From positions 5,828,001 through 5,892,000 of the forward strand of contig NZ_CP052860.1 in assembly GCF_012935715.1 (NCBI RefSeq): 64,000 bases of DNA, given 5' to 3'. This stretch comes from Pseudomonas sp. ADAK13 (GTDB taxonomy: Bacteria > Pseudomonadota > Gammaproteobacteria > Pseudomonadales > Pseudomonadaceae). A model generated the notes under the pieces. It was not told the origin of the DNA. It did not search any database and saw nothing but the letters and a program-made list of their open reading frames with translations. Positions within the stretch are counted from its first letter, which is position 1; every line of letters begins with the position of its first letter. Below, piece by piece: positions 35,190 to 45,057 of the stretch. A program made the translations under genes and the position numbers.

Positions 35190-37388
35190 TTAAACCGTCG
35201 ACTGCTTGAACGTGAGCCGAAATTTATGCAACAGCGGTTCGGTATAACCATTGGGTTGGGCTCGTCCTTCGAACACCAGCGCGCAAGCCGCTTGAAATGC
35301 CAACGAGCTGTAGAAGTCAGGCGCCATCGGGGCATAGTGGGGGTCTGCCGCGTTTTGCTCATCGACGACCCGCGCCATACGTTGCAGAACATCCAGGGCT
35401 TGAGCTTCAGTAATAACCCCATGCCTCAGCCAGTTGGCCATGTGTTGGCTGGAAATACGCAGCGTTGCGCGATCCTCCATCAATCCCACGTTATGGATAT
35501 CGGGAACCTTCGAACAACCAATACCCTGTTCGACCCAGCGCACCACGTAGCCCAGCAAACCCTGCGCGTTGTTTTCGACTTCCTGGCGGATTTCATCGGC
35601 CGACCACTCGTTGTCGGTAACCACCGGCACACTGAGCAATCCATCCAGAAGCGTTTGCCTGGTGCTGCCCGACCGGGTGCCTTCAAGTGACTCCTGCACC
35701 GCTCGTACGCTGACTTGGTGATAGTGCAGTGCGTGCAAGGTAGCGGCTGTCGGGGAGGGGACCCACGCTGTATTGGCACCCGACTTTGGATGGGCGATTT
35801 TCTGCGCCAACATATCTGCCATCCGATCGGGCATGGCCCACATGCCCTTGCCTATCTGGGCTCGCCCGCGCAGCTTGCAGTCCAGCCCGACCAGCACGTT
35901 ATTAAGCTCATAGGCCTTGATCCAGGCGGTGTTTTTCATGTCGCCCTTACGCAGCATCGCGCCGGCTTCCATGGACGTGTGCATTTCGTCGCCGGTCCGA
36001 TCCAGGAACCCGGTATTGATAAACGCGACCCTTGACGACGCTGCGCCGATGCAGGCCTTCAGGTTAATACTGGTGCGTCGCTCCTCATCCATGATGCCAA
36101 TCTTGAGCGTGTGCCGTGGGAGCACAAGCAGGTCCTCGATACGGTTGAACAAGTGGTCGGCGAAAGCGACTTCGGCAGGGCCATGCATTTTCGGCTTAAC
36201 AATGTAGACGCTGCCAGTGCGTGAGTTGCCCTTGCGCGGCAGGTCGTGCAGGGCAATCAGGCTGGTGATGACACCGTCGAGAATGCCCTCTGGAATTTCA
36301 AGCCCGGTGTTATCGAGAATGGCCGGGCAGGTCATCAGGTGCCCGACGTTCCGGATAAAAAGCAATGAGCGCCCGGGGAGTGTCAACGAGCTGCCATCTG
36401 CTGCGGTGTACACCCGGTCCGGGTTTAGCCGGCGGATAATGGTTTTGCCATTTTTCTCGAGGCTTTCCGTCAGGTCGCCCTTCATCAGGCCCAACCAGTT
36501 GCTGTAGACCTGGACTTTGTCTTCAGCGTCGACCGCTGCCACCGAGTCTTCGCAATCGATGATCGTGGACAGTGCGGACTCAATCAGCAGATCCTTGACG
36601 CCCGCACCGTCGCCTTGACCGATGAGGCTCTCCCGGTCGATTTGTATTTCCACATGCAGGTCATTGTGTTTCAGCAAAATGGCGACCGGATCTGCCGGCA
36701 CACCCTGGTAGCCGGCGTATTGCGTGGTCTGCGACAACACTGCCTGTGTGCCATCTTGCAGAGTGGCCCGCAGTGTTGCGCCTTCTATCGTGTACTGAAC
36801 CACGGCAGCGTGTGAGCCGTTGCTCAGGGGAAATGCGTCATCCAGGAACGCCCGTGCAAACGCAATCACCTGGGCACCCCGAACCGGGTTGTAACCTGCG
36901 CCAGGTTGGGCGCCATTCTCATGAGGGATCGCATCCGTTCCGTATAGCGCGTCGTACAGCGACCCCCAACGTGCATTCGCGGCATTCAGCGCGTAACGAG
37001 CGTTAACTGCGGGCACCACCAGTTGCGGCCCGGCTTGCACGCTAACCTCAGCGTCAACGTTGCTGGTGGTGACGTTGACGTCTTCGGGTTCCGGTTGCAG
37101 GTAGCCGATACTAGTCAAGAATGCTTGATAGGCCGGCATATCGGTCACAGGCCCTGGATGGGCTCGGTGCCAGTCGTCCAGTTGTACCTGCAGGCGATCA
37201 CGTTCAGCCAATAGTGCGCGGTTCTTGGGGGCCAAATCATGCACCAGGCTTGCAAAGCCGCTCCAGAACGCTTCAGGGGAAAGCCGGGTTCCCGGCAGCA
37301 CTCGAGCATCCACAAAATGCTGCAGGACGGGGGCGACTTTAAGGCCATGGCAGTTAACGAAATCGGTCACTTTGTGCATCTCCATCAT
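35190..37388 (-). CDS. glcB: Malate synthase G
   Basis: This cytosolic enzyme of about 732 residues condenses glyoxylate with acetyl-CoA to malate. It has the long single-chain form G layout: [23 protein letters not shown], the beta-domain insert, [66 protein letters not shown] with the metal-binding Glu, [21 protein letters not shown], and the C-terminal catalytic region [20 protein letters not shown]. The ATG at 37388 (MMEMHKV) matches the family start; an upstream ATG at 37433 would run into glcG. It is the last gene of the glc operon and consumes the glyoxylate made by GlcDEF. Confidence 0.93.
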   Translation of the reverse strand: MMEMHKVTDFVNCHGLKVAPVLQHFVDARVLPGTRLSPEAFWSGFASLVHDLAPKNRALLAERDRLQVQLDDWHRAHPGPVTDMPAYQAFLTSIGYLQPEPEDVNVTTSNVDAEVSVQAGPQLVVPAVNARYALNAANARWGSLYDALYGTDAIPHENGAQPGAGYNPVRGAQVIAFARAFLDDAFPLSNGSHAAVVQYTIEGATLRATLQDGTQAVLSQTTQYAGYQGVPADPVAILLKHNDLHVEIQIDRESLIGQGDGAGVKDLLIESALSTIIDCEDSVAAVDAEDKVQVYSNWLGLMKGDLTESLEKNGKTIIRRLNPDRVYTAADGSSLTLPGRSLLFIRNVGHLMTCPAILDNTGLEIPEGILDGVITSLIALHDLPRKGNSRTGSVYIVKPKMHGPAEVAFADHLFNRIEDLLVLPRHTLKIGIMDEERRTSINLKACIGAASSRVAFINTGFLDRTGDEMHTSMEAGAMLRKGDMKNTAWIKAYELNNVLVGLDCKLRGRAQIGKGMWAMPDRMADMLAQKIAHPKSGANTAWVPSPTAATLHALHYHQVSVRAVQESLEGTRSGSTRQTLLDGLLSVPVVTDNEWSADEIRQEVENNAQGLLGYVVRWVEQGIGCSKVPDIHNVGLMEDRATLRISSQHMANWLRHGVITEAQALDVLQRMARVVDEQNAADPHYAPMAPDFYSSLAFQAACALVFEGRAQPNGYTEPLLHKFRLTFKQSTV

Positions 37389-37420
37389 ACTGTGTTCATT
37401 CGGTTGCTTTGGTTTTGTGC

Positions 37421-37822
37421 TCAGCTCACGCATTGCGCGCCAGCTCTTGCGACCTGTGCATCCTGCTCGGCTTTAACCCCGGAAACCCCGACGGCCCCTA
37501 TCACCTGTCCATCGACGAAGATCGGTACGCCGCCTTCCAGGGAGGTCAGCAATGGCGCCGATAAAAAGGCGTATCGCCCACCGTTGACCATGTCTTCGTA
37601 GCCCTTGGATTCGCGTCGACCCAATGCGGACGTGCGCGCCTTTTCGACGGCGATGTAGGCGCTGATCGCGGCGCAACCGTCCAAGCGTTCGAGCGCTAGA
37701 GGGTGGCCGCCGTCATCAACAATCGCGATGGTCACCGCCCACTGGTGGTTGTGTGCTTCGGCACGTGCAGCGTTCAGGATTTGGTTGATTTCGACTTGAC
37801 TCAATATGGCTTTGCTTTTCAT
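37421..37822 (-). CDS. glcG: GlcG/HbpS-like haem-binding-family protein
   Basis: This 133-residue protein has the GlcG (DUF336) fold: [43 protein letters not shown], an acidic-to-basic helix and the C-terminal [19 protein letters not shown]. GlcG sits in glycolate operons of many proteobacteria with no settled role. It lies between glcF (24-base gap) and glcB. Confidence 0.88.
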   Translation of the reverse strand: MKSKAILSQVEINQILNAARAEAHNHQWAVTIAIVDDGGHPLALERLDGCAAISAYIAVEKARTSALGRRESKGYEDMVNGGRYAFLSAPLLTSLEGGVPIFVDGQVIGAVGVSGVKAEQDAQVARAGAQCVS

Positions 37823-37846
37823 GGGGTTTCTCCAGGGGGGCGGCGG

Positions 37847-39067
37847 TTAGGGCAACGCAGCTTCAACCAACTCGATCCAGTGCCGCACAGGGGTGCGACC
37901 AGCGCCACCGAGGTGGGTCTGACAGCCAATATTGGCCGTGGCGATGACGTCGGGTTTTCCGCTTTCCAGGGCATTCAGTTTGTTGTCACGCAATTGCAGT
38001 GACAGTTCGGGTTGGGTAATTGAATAGGTGCCCGCCGACCCGCAGCACAAGTGACCCTCCGGAACAGCGGTGAGGTTGAAGCCAAGGCTTGTGAGCACCG
38101 CCTCGACGGCTCCGCCGAGCTTCTGCGCGTGCTGCAAGGTGCAGGGGCAATGGAAGGCAATTGATTGGGCGCTTTTAACCCCCAGCCGCTCAAGTTGCTC
38201 GTCACGCAACACTTCAACCAGGTCTTTGGCTAACGCGCTGACCCTTCTTGCCTTGTCGGCGTAGGCCGGGTCGGTGCTCAGCAAGTGACCATATTCCTTG
38301 ATGAACGCACCACAGCCACTCGCTGTCTGCACAATCGCTTCGGCCCCAAGCTCGATGCTCGGCCACCAGGCATCAATGTTTCGACGGGCTCGATCAAGCC
38401 CGGCCGCTTGAGCGTCCAGGTGGTATTCCACCGCGCCGCAGCAGCCGGCCTGTTTGATCGAGGTGACACTGATCCGGAGTTGGTCCAGAACTCGCACAGC
38501 GGCCGCGTTCGTGTTGGGCGAAAGGCTTGATTGCACACAGCCTTCCAGGATCAGCATCTTGCGCGCATGCAGGGCGGTGGGACGCTGTTTCGCCGGCTCA
38601 GCGCTGCGCGGCAATTTTGATTCGAGGTGGCCTGGCAGCAATGCACGGAAGACCTGGCCGCTGCCAATCAATCCTTTGAACAACCCAGGATTAGGCACCA
38701 GTTTGCGTAACCCCTGGCGCAGGAGCCGCTGGGCGAGGGGCCTTTGCACCGCCGCATCAACCACCGCCCGGCCGATATCCAGCAGGTTGTGGTACTCCAC
38801 GCCGGAGGGGCAGGTGGTTTCGCAATTGCGGCAGGACAGGCAGCGATCCAGGTGTTCCTGGGTCTTTCGGGTGACTTCGTTGCCTTCCAGAACCTGCTTG
38901 ATCAAGTAGATGCGGCCTCGGGGCCCATCCAGCTCGTCACCCAGCAGTTGGTAGGTCGGGCAAGTTGCATTGCAAAAGCCGCAGTGCACACAACTGCGCA
39001 GGATGCGTTCTGCTTCCGCGGCGCGAGGGAGTTGGCTGGCGTGTTCACTCAAGGTGGTCTGCATCAC
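37847..39067 (-). CDS. glcF: Glycolate oxidase iron-sulfur subunit
   Basis: This 406-residue subunit of the membrane-associated glycolate oxidase has two 4Fe-4S motifs near the N-terminus: CVHCGFCNATCPTY (residues ~27-40) and CLSCRNCETTCPSG (~75-88). Two CCG-type motifs follow: AGCCGAVEYHLD and HLCCGSAGTYS. Electrons from FAD in GlcD/GlcE pass through it to the respiratory chain. The gene abuts glcE directly. Confidence 0.93.
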   Translation of the reverse strand: MMQTTLSEHASQLPRAAEAERILRSCVHCGFCNATCPTYQLLGDELDGPRGRIYLIKQVLEGNEVTRKTQEHLDRCLSCRNCETTCPSGVEYHNLLDIGRAVVDAAVQRPLAQRLLRQGLRKLVPNPGLFKGLIGSGQVFRALLPGHLESKLPRSAEPAKQRPTALHARKMLILEGCVQSSLSPNTNAAAVRVLDQLRISVTSIKQAGCCGAVEYHLDAQAAGLDRARRNIDAWWPSIELGAEAIVQTASGCGAFIKEYGHLLSTDPAYADKARRVSALAKDLVEVLRDEQLERLGVKSAQSIAFHCPCTLQHAQKLGGAVEAVLTSLGFNLTAVPEGHLCCGSAGTYSITQPELSLQLRDNKLNALESGKPDVIATANIGCQTHLGGAGRTPVRHWIELVEAALP

Positions 39068-40132
39068 TCAAAGCTCCGCGTAAAGGCGTCCGGGGTTGAA
39101 GATTCCGCTGGGGTCCAGGTGCCGCTTGAGGTTTTGGTGGTAGCGCATCAGAGCAGCCGGTAGCGGCTGGAACGGGCTTTCGGCGTGGCCATGGCTATAG
39201 CAGGTCACATGCCCACCGGCTTTTTCGACAACCTGGCGAATCAATGCAGCGTCGGCGTCGGACTTAAGCCAACGCTGCGCTCCGGCCCAGTCGATCAATT
39301 GCTGACCGGGCAAGTCGAGCATCGGCGTGTTGTTCGGTAGCGACAGCCGCCAAAGTGGTTGACCCGCATCGAAGAAACTCAATCGATGCTCGTTGAGACC
39401 GGCCCAGTACGAACCGTCCAACAACTCGCCACCGAGCCGGTCATGGGCCGCAGCTACGGAGCCTTCACCGCCCTCCAGGCGCAGGTGCAGGCGTTCACCG
39501 TCATGACACGCCGCACTGATTGGCAAAGGTTGCTGACCCCATTGCGCCAAGTGCTGCAAGGCACGTTCGCTACCCATTTCCAGGCTGATGCTCAAGGTTT
39601 GACGGGGCTTGGGAAGCACCTTGAGGGAAACTTCCGTGATCAGGCCCAGTGTTCCGTAACTGCTGGCCATTAACCGCGAAACGTCATAACCGGCGACGTT
39701 CTTCATGACCTCGCCGCCAAAACGCAGATGCTTGCCCTGGCCGGTAATCACGCGGGTTCCCAGGACGAAATCGCGCACCGACCCAGACCAGGGGCGACGT
39801 GGCCCCGACAACCCGCTGGCAATCATGCCGCCAACCGTCGCGGTGCCAGCGAAACCTGGAGGCTCGCAAGGCAGCATCTGCTGCGCGGCGTCCAATACCT
39901 GTGACAGTTCCGCTAGCGGCGTTCCGCAGCGCACGGTGACCACCAACTCGGTGGGGTCGTAGCTGACGATGCCGCGATGGCCGCGAGTGTCGAGCACATC
40001 ACCGGCAACGCTGCGCCCCAGGAACGCTTTGCTGTTGGAGCCCTGGATACGTAAAGGCGTTGCATCGCGCAGCGCTTGATTGACCTGCTCCAGCAGCGCA
40101 CCACCGGCATCGATATCGAGTTGATTGCGCAT
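39068..40132 (-). CDS. glcE: Glycolate oxidase FAD-binding subunit
   Basis: This 354-residue subunit has the PCMH-type FAD-binding domain: LRIQGSNSKAFLGR, YDPTELVVTVRCGTPLAELSQVL and AGTATVGGMIASGLSGPRRPW. The C-terminal FNPGRLYAEL is shared with GlcD-type proteins. Its first base overlaps the glcD stop and its stop abuts glcF, so the three subunits are translated in series. Confidence 0.93.
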   Translation of the reverse strand: MRNQLDIDAGGALLEQVNQALRDATPLRIQGSNSKAFLGRSVAGDVLDTRGHRGIVSYDPTELVVTVRCGTPLAELSQVLDAAQQMLPCEPPGFAGTATVGGMIASGLSGPRRPWSGSVRDFVLGTRVITGQGKHLRFGGEVMKNVAGYDVSRLMASSYGTLGLITEVSLKVLPKPRQTLSISLEMGSERALQHLAQWGQQPLPISAACHDGERLHLRLEGGEGSVAAAHDRLGGELLDGSYWAGLNEHRLSFFDAGQPLWRLSLPNNTPMLDLPGQQLIDWAGAQRWLKSDADAALIRQVVEKAGGHVTCYSHGHAESPFQPLPAALMRYHQNLKRHLDPSGIFNPGRLYAEL

Positions 40133-41631
40133 CAGAAACGCTCCAGTTCAGGGAAGGGCAGTTGGCCCATATGAACGTGCATCGCGCCAAACTCGGCGCA
40201 GCGATGCAGGGTCGGAATATTCTTGCCCGGGTTGAGTAACCCGCTTGGGTCAAAGGCTGCCTTGACCGCATGGAACAGGGTCAGTTCGTCGCTGTTGAAC
40301 TGCGCGCACATCTGGTTGATCTTCTCGCGGCCCACACCGTGTTCACCGGTGATGCTGCCGCCGACCTTCACGCATAACTCCAGGATCTTGCCGCCCAGCG
40401 CTTCGGCACGCTCGAGTTCGCCCGCCTGATTGGCATCAAACAGAATCAGCGGGTGCATATTGCCGTCACCGGCATGAAAGACGTTGGCCACCCGCAGGTC
40501 GTACTCGGCAGACAGCGCCGCAATGGCCTGCAGCACGCCAGGCAACTCGCGCCGTGGAATGGTGCCATCCATGCAGTAATAGTCCGGTGAAAGCCGGCCC
40601 ACCGCCGGGAACGCGTTCTTGCGTCCTGCCCAGAACCGCACGCGCTCTGCCTCATCCCGGGCTTGGCGTACTTCGGTGGCACCCGCCAGCTCCAGCACTT
40701 GGCGGACTCTGCCGCAGTCTTCATGCACGTCGGCTTCAACACCGTCGAGTTCGCAGAGCAGAATGGCGTGTGCTTCGACCGGGTAGCCGGCGTGAATAAA
40801 GTCTTCGGCGGCACGTATCGCCAGGTTGTCCATCATCTCCAGGCCACCGGGAATAATCCCGGCAGCAATGATGTCACCGACCGCGCGTCCAGCCTTTTCC
40901 ACAGAGTCGAAGGCGGCCAGCAGCACCTTCGCAGACTGTGGTTTGGGCAGGAGTTTGACCGTCACTTCGGTGATCACGCCCAGCATGCCTTCAGAGCCGG
41001 TAAACAAGGCCAGCAGGTCAAAACCTGGAGAGTCGAAGGCGTTCGAGCCCAGGCTCAGGTAATCACCTTCAACGGTGAGGATGTCGACCTTAAGGAGGTT
41101 GTGTACCGTCAGCCCGTATTTAAGGCAGTGCACGCCGCCTGCGTTTTCGGCAACGTTTCCGCCAATGGAGCAGGCGATCTGAGAGGAGGGGTCCGGCGCG
41201 TAGTAAAGGCCATACGGCGCGCTCGCCTGGGAAATCGCCAGGTTGCGCACCCCAGGCTGAATCCTGGCGGTCCGCGCATCCGGGTCGATGTGCAGTATCT
41301 GGTTAAAACGCGCCATCACCAGCAGCACGCCTTTTTCCAGCGGCAGGGCACCGCCCGACAAGCCCGTTCCTGCGCCTCGCACCACCACCGGTACCTGGCG
41401 CTCATGACACAGCCTGAGCACACCCTGAACTTCATCGAGATGACGGGGCAGTACCACCACCATGGGGGTGGTGCGATAAGCCGACAGGCCGTCGCATTCG
41501 TAGGGCTTGAGCTCTTCTTGCTGTTGGAGGATCTCCAGCTCCGGCAATCGCGCCTGCAGCGCCTTTACAAGTGCGTATTTGTCGACGTCTGGCAGAACGC
41601 CGTCGACGCGCTCATCGTAGAGAATGTTCAT
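40132..41631 (-). CDS. glcD: Glycolate oxidase subunit GlcD
   Basis: This 499-residue FAD-linked subunit carries the glycolate active site. It has VVVRGAGTGLSGGALPLEKGVLL, IACSIGGNVAENAGGVHCLKYG, the FAD-oxidase C-terminal domain with NVFHAGDGNMHPLILFD (substrate/metal His residues), GGSITGEHGVGREKI, and the terminal DPSGLLNPGKNIP. It is the first structural gene of the operon and is divergent from glcC, with GlcC-type palindromes between. Confidence 0.94.
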   Translation of the reverse strand: MNILYDERVDGVLPDVDKYALVKALQARLPELEILQQQEELKPYECDGLSAYRTTPMVVVLPRHLDEVQGVLRLCHERQVPVVVRGAGTGLSGGALPLEKGVLLVMARFNQILHIDPDARTARIQPGVRNLAISQASAPYGLYYAPDPSSQIACSIGGNVAENAGGVHCLKYGLTVHNLLKVDILTVEGDYLSLGSNAFDSPGFDLLALFTGSEGMLGVITEVTVKLLPKPQSAKVLLAAFDSVEKAGRAVGDIIAAGIIPGGLEMMDNLAIRAAEDFIHAGYPVEAHAILLCELDGVEADVHEDCGRVRQVLELAGATEVRQARDEAERVRFWAGRKNAFPAVGRLSPDYYCMDGTIPRRELPGVLQAIAALSAEYDLRVANVFHAGDGNMHPLILFDANQAGELERAEALGGKILELCVKVGGSITGEHGVGREKINQMCAQFNSDELTLFHAVKAAFDPSGLLNPGKNIPTLHRCAEFGAMHVHMGQLPFPELERF

Positions 41632-41731
41632 AGGCAGGTGGCAACTCTCATTTGTTTTTATTAGAGGCTGTTGCGGTTACGGCTGGCTTGCATCATTGAC
41701 CTGAGGCGTTTTACTGTCTATGTGATGTTTT

Positions 41732-41746
41732 ACTGGTCGAACCAGT
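41732..41746. promoter_or_regulatory. Probable GlcC operator
   Basis: ACTGGTCGAACCAGT is a perfect 15-bp inverted repeat with the core TGGTnnnACCA, the consensus for FadR-subfamily GntR regulators including GlcC and PdhR. It lies about 100 bases upstream of glcD and 118 bases upstream of glcC. A further palindrome, ATGTTTTAAAACAT, is at 41782-41795. Confidence 0.8.
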
Positions 41747-41840
41747 TTTTTATTTATTGTGTTTTTAGGTATCAGATAAAGATGTTTTAAAACATATGGT
41801 TAATCCTTGGTATTTGGTGGATTTAAAAAGAGGTTTGTAC

Positions 41841-41851
41841 TGGTAATACCA
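41841..41851. promoter_or_regulatory. Second GlcC-type half-site pair
   Basis: TGGTAATACCA has the same TGGTnnnACCA core and lies 12 bases before the glcC start codon, next to its ribosome-binding site. This position suggests autorepression. Confidence 0.6.
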
Positions 41852-41863
41852 CCCGGAGGCAGG

Positions 41864-42631
41864 ATGGACGGCACAGGTTCGAGACGAAATCCCCAGGTTG
41901 CAGACGTGGTCTGTGAACGCATCGAGCGCTTGATCGTGGACGGTGTGTTCAAGACCGGGCAATTGTTGCCGTCCGAACGGCGCCTGACCGAGAAACTTGG
42001 CGTATCCCGTACGGCGCTTCGCGAGGGGTTAAAGCTGTTGCGTGCTCGTGGAATTATCGACACAGAGCACGGCAAGGGCTCGTACGTTGCCGACCTGTCG
42101 AGCCACGGTGCTGCGTCGCCGCTGATGCATCTTTTCAGCTCGCAGCCACGCACACTCTACGATCTGTTCGAGGTACGCAGCCTTCTTGAAGGGGAGTCCG
42201 CACGTCTGGCCGCTTTACGCGGGACCGACGCCGATTTTGTACTGATCACCCGTAGCTACCAGACGCTGGTTGACGCACATACCCGAAGTCTGGATACCGG
42301 CGAGCACGCCCGGCTTGATCATGCCTTTCATTTGGCAATCTGCGAGGCCTCACACAATCCGGTGCTGGTACAAACGCTGCGTTCGCTGACGGACCTGTTG
42401 CTTAATACGGTGTTTGCCTCGGTCAATAACCTCTATCACCGAGAGCCGCAAAAACGCCAAATCGACCGTCAGCACGCGAGGCTCTATAACGCCGTGATCG
42501 GGCGTATGCCGGACCAGGCGCGCAAAGCGGCCATTGCTCACCTGCGTAGCATCTGTGAGAACCTCAAGGAAATCGAAGTCGAGGAGCAGCGCTTGATCCG
42601 CGCAACATTGCGCCTCGAAGGGTGGGCGTGA
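41864..42631 (+). CDS. glcC: GntR/FadR-family glycolate regulator
   Basis: This 255-residue regulator has an N-terminal winged helix (VADVVCERIERLIVDGVFKTGQLLPSERRLTEKLGVSRTALREGLKLLRARGII) and a C-terminal FadR-type all-helical effector domain. The latter has metal-ligand residues in LDHAFHLAICEASHNPVLVQTL. The ATG at 41864 follows GGAGGC; upstream codons in frame lack such a site. Divergent to glcD, it is most likely the glycolate-responsive activator/autoregulator known from other glc loci. Confidence 0.9.
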   Translation: MDGTGSRRNPQVADVVCERIERLIVDGVFKTGQLLPSERRLTEKLGVSRTALREGLKLLRARGIIDTEHGKGSYVADLSSHGAASPLMHLFSSQPRTLYDLFEVRSLLEGESARLAALRGTDADFVLITRSYQTLVDAHTRSLDTGEHARLDHAFHLAICEASHNPVLVQTLRSLTDLLLNTVFASVNNLYHREPQKRQIDRQHARLYNAVIGRMPDQARKAAIAHLRSICENLKEIEVEEQRLIRATLRLEGWA

Positions 42632-42819
42632 GGAGTTCGGATTAATGACGTGGTTTGCGACAGCGTTATGAACTCGATGATTTGCACCGTGAGACCCGTG
42701 GTGATGCGGGTCGCGCTGAAATGTTTGGCATAGCTGTGAGTCGTGAAAGGCTACTTTCGACTATGGATTCAATCCCGTAATGACGGTTTAGGAGGTCTTG
42801 CCTATAGGCGCCAACGCAA

Positions 42820-42837
42820 TTGTCACAAACTGCTTAC
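42820..42837. promoter_or_regulatory. Weak second Pho-box-like repeat
   Basis: TTGTCACAAACTGCTTAC has the 7-4-7 layout of a Pho box with poor match in the second half. It lies 32 bases upstream of the strong box, close to three 11-base steps, so a tandem array is possible. The gap 42632-42986 shows no gene. Confidence 0.4.
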
Positions 42838-42851
42838 TTGATAATTGTTCT

Positions 42852-42869
42852 CTGTCACGCATCTGTCAT
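42852..42869 (+). promoter_or_regulatory. Pho box (PhoB binding site)
   Basis: CTGTCACGCATCTGTCAT has two CTGTCAC/T direct repeats 11 bases apart with a four-base A/T-containing spacer. It differs from the consensus CTGTCATnnnnCTGTCAT at one defined base. A TATATT -10-like element at 42880-42885 lies 10 bases downstream, the spacing usual for PhoB-activated promoters where the Pho box replaces the -35. It stands 118 bases upstream of tonB. Confidence 0.85.
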
Positions 42870-42986
42870 TCGTCACTCCTATATTCCTGCGACACCTGTC
42901 ACGAGGCGCCTATACCGGGCCTCGGGCCCAACTTTCGCAGGGAATGCGCCCGATGTACCCGGCTACCGGCCTGGAGGAAATCAATC

Positions 42987-43706
42987 GTGGATGCGACGCT
43001 GACACCCCTGCTGCACCTTCAGCCATTGCCTGCCGGCAGTGCCTCACGATTACTGCGCAGAGGCTGCGCGGTGGCGCTGGTGGTGGCGGTGCATGTGGTG
43101 GCATTGAGCGTGGTGAGCCGGTCATCGATCCCGGCGCTCGCACCACCGGTGATTCGTACTATTTACGCTTCGGTCATCAATGAGCCGAGTCCGGTGCCAG
43201 CCGCCACTGCGGCACCCGCACCACCACCGCCCGTTGCCTCGATCGCTCCGCCGCCTGTCGCCGTTCAGCCAGTCGTCCGGCCTAAACCCGTGGCCAAGCC
43301 GCATGTGATGCAACGCCCGGTTGCGGCCGTCGCAACAACCGCCCCCGCGACCACCAGCACGGCGGCCGCCGCACCAGCAGTCATGCCGACTCCAGCGCCA
43401 ACTCCCGCATCACCGCCTCACCCCAAGACACTCACCCGTGGCGTCGAATACGTGCATGAACCGCAACCCGAATACCCCGACAGTGCCCGCGAAGAGGGCC
43501 ACGAGGGCACCGTAATTCTGCGGGTGCTGGTGGACGAACACGGTAAGCCTGGCGCGGTGGACGTCGTGCGTTCCTCCGGCTTCGGTAACCTCGACGAAGC
43601 GGGTAGGGCGGCGGTGCGCGGCGCACTGTTCAAGCCTTATCTGGATGAGGGGCATGCGGTGTCGGTATACGTGATTGTCCCACTGCGATTCCAGCTCGAC
43701 AGTTAG
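42987..43706 (+). CDS. tonB: TonB protein
   Basis: This 239-residue energy transducer has a cytoplasmic N-terminus and one membrane anchor (VALVVAVHVVALSVVS, ~residues 31-46). A Pro/Ala/Lys-rich periplasmic spacer follows (~70-150, with PKPVAKPHVMQ). The C-terminal TonB domain reads PQPEYPDSAREEGHEGTVILRVLVDEHGKPGAVDVVRSSGFGNLDEA. The GTG start at 42987 has GGAGG 9 bases upstream and gives the proper short N-terminus. The longer frame from 42798 includes the Pho box and is not used. It leads an operon with exbB, exbD, a receptor and a phosphatase. Confidence 0.88.
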   Translation: MDATLTPLLHLQPLPAGSASRLLRRGCAVALVVAVHVVALSVVSRSSIPALAPPVIRTIYASVINEPSPVPAATAAPAPPPPVASIAPPPVAVQPVVRPKPVAKPHVMQRPVAAVATTAPATTSTAAAAPAVMPTPAPTPASPPHPKTLTRGVEYVHEPQPEYPDSAREEGHEGTVILRVLVDEHGKPGAVDVVRSSGFGNLDEAGRAAVRGALFKPYLDEGHAVSVYVIVPLRFQLDS

Positions 43707-43790
43707 CACTCCTGTAGGTGTAACCCCGCCATCTTTTATCGAAGGGCCTCCCGGTCAGGGCAGCGCTCACCTCCAAAAAAGGAAATACAC

Positions 43791-44519
43791 ATGGAAACCG
43801 GAACACTGGGTTTGAATGTTTTGTGGCAACAGGCCGACTTTGTCACCCGTGGCGTGGCCTTGATGTTGTTGGTGATGTCGATTGCGTCCTGGTACGTCAT
43901 GCTCGACAAGCTGGTGCGCCTGGCGCTGCATCGCCTGCGTTCACCGAAGTTGCTGGCGGCGTTCTGGAACGCACCGACGCTCAAGGATGGCGTGCAACGG
44001 CTGGGTCATCACAGTGCCTACGCCGAACTCACCCATGCCGGCGTCAGCGCCGCACGCCAGCACCGTGATGCGTTGGATGGCGACATGAACCTGCCAGCCT
44101 TCAGCGAATGGCTGACCCGCGCCTTGCGCCATTCCACCCTGACCGTGGGCGGGCAATTGCAAGGCGGCATGGCGATTTTGGCCACTGTGGGTTCCAGCGC
44201 ACCTTTTGTCGGTTTGCTCGGCACCGTATGGGGCATCTATCACGCCTTGATGAAGATCGGCCTGACCGGCGACGCGAGCATCGACAAGGTCGCAGGCCCG
44301 GTCGGTGAAACCCTGATCATGACCGCCCTGGGCCTGGCCGTGGCCATTCCGGCCACCCTCGGCTACAACCTGCTGGTGCGCAGTAACAAGCAGACGCTGG
44401 CTGAATTGGGCAAGTTTGCCTTCGAGCTGCACGACTTGCTGGTGATCGGCGCCCGTGCTGCCCCACGCGGCGGGCAGCCAGCGCGCAGCACGTTCAATGC
44501 CCAGGCGGAATACGTCTGA
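43791..44519 (+). CDS. exbB: ExbB/MotA-TolQ-type proton channel
   Basis: This 242-residue inner-membrane protein has three hydrophobic segments (ADFVTRGVALMLLVMSIASWYVM; MAILATVGSSAPFVGLLGTVWGIYHAL; GETLIMTALGLAVAIPATLGYNLLV). It carries the conserved TVGSSAPFVGLLGTVWG signature. With ExbD it converts proton flow into motion of TonB. The stop overlaps the exbD start. Confidence 0.9.
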   Translation: METGTLGLNVLWQQADFVTRGVALMLLVMSIASWYVMLDKLVRLALHRLRSPKLLAAFWNAPTLKDGVQRLGHHSAYAELTHAGVSAARQHRDALDGDMNLPAFSEWLTRALRHSTLTVGGQLQGGMAILATVGSSAPFVGLLGTVWGIYHALMKIGLTGDASIDKVAGPVGETLIMTALGLAVAIPATLGYNLLVRSNKQTLAELGKFAFELHDLLVIGARAAPRGGQPARSTFNAQAEYV

Positions 44520-44944
44520 TGGCCGGTGGATTGCTGGACGGGGACGATCTGGATGAGGACGGCTTCAACCCCGAGATCAACACCACGCCGCTGGTGGACG
44601 TGATGCTGGTGCTGTTGGTGATCTTCATCATCACCGTGCCGGCCATCCAGCACGCTGTGAAGATTGACCTGCCCAAGGCCGTCGCGCAGCAGGACAACAA
44701 ACCGCCGCCCTCCGTGGATCTGGCGCTGGACAGCGACGGTCACCTGCATTGGGACGACCACGCCATCAGCGACAGGGATTTGCCAGCACTGATCGCCGAG
44801 GCCGCAGCGCGTCAGCCGGTACCGGAGTTGCACCTGCGCGCCGAGCGCAACACCCCCTATGAAAAGGTGGTGCAGGTAATGGCTGCTGCGCAGTCCGGAG
44901 GCCTGGACAAGATCGGCTTTGTGACCCAGGCCGTAACACCTTAA
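44519..44944 (+). CDS. exbD: ExbD-type protein
   Basis: This 141-residue protein has a short cytoplasmic N-terminus with INTTPLVDVMLVLLVIFIITVP, in which the Asp of the single membrane helix is the proton-relay residue. A periplasmic domain ends in LHLRAERNTPYEKVVQVMAAAQSGGLDKIGFVT. It is the partner of the ExbB gene that overlaps it by one base. Confidence 0.9.
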   Translation: MAGGLLDGDDLDEDGFNPEINTTPLVDVMLVLLVIFIITVPAIQHAVKIDLPKAVAQQDNKPPPSVDLALDSDGHLHWDDHAISDRDLPALIAEAAARQPVPELHLRAERNTPYEKVVQVMAAAQSGGLDKIGFVTQAVTP

Positions 44945-45057
44945 CAACCGCGTCGCCTTCGTCCAACTCGCTGCGTCGGCTGTTACAGCCGGCCACGGCG
45001 AAGTGCGCGCCGCAGAAATCAACCAGGCCGTGAACGGCCGTTTTCGAAGGTGCAGTC

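Noticed and set aside
42852..42869. Fur box controlling the TonB operon
   Set aside because: The sequence is GC-containing with 11-base direct CTGTCA repeats, which fits PhoB and not the AT-rich inverted Fur pattern; no Fur-like 19-mer was noticed.
42798..42986. N-terminal extension of tonB
   Set aside because: The extension covers the Pho box and -10 element, while GTG 42987 has a proper GGAGG and gives the normal TonB N-terminus.
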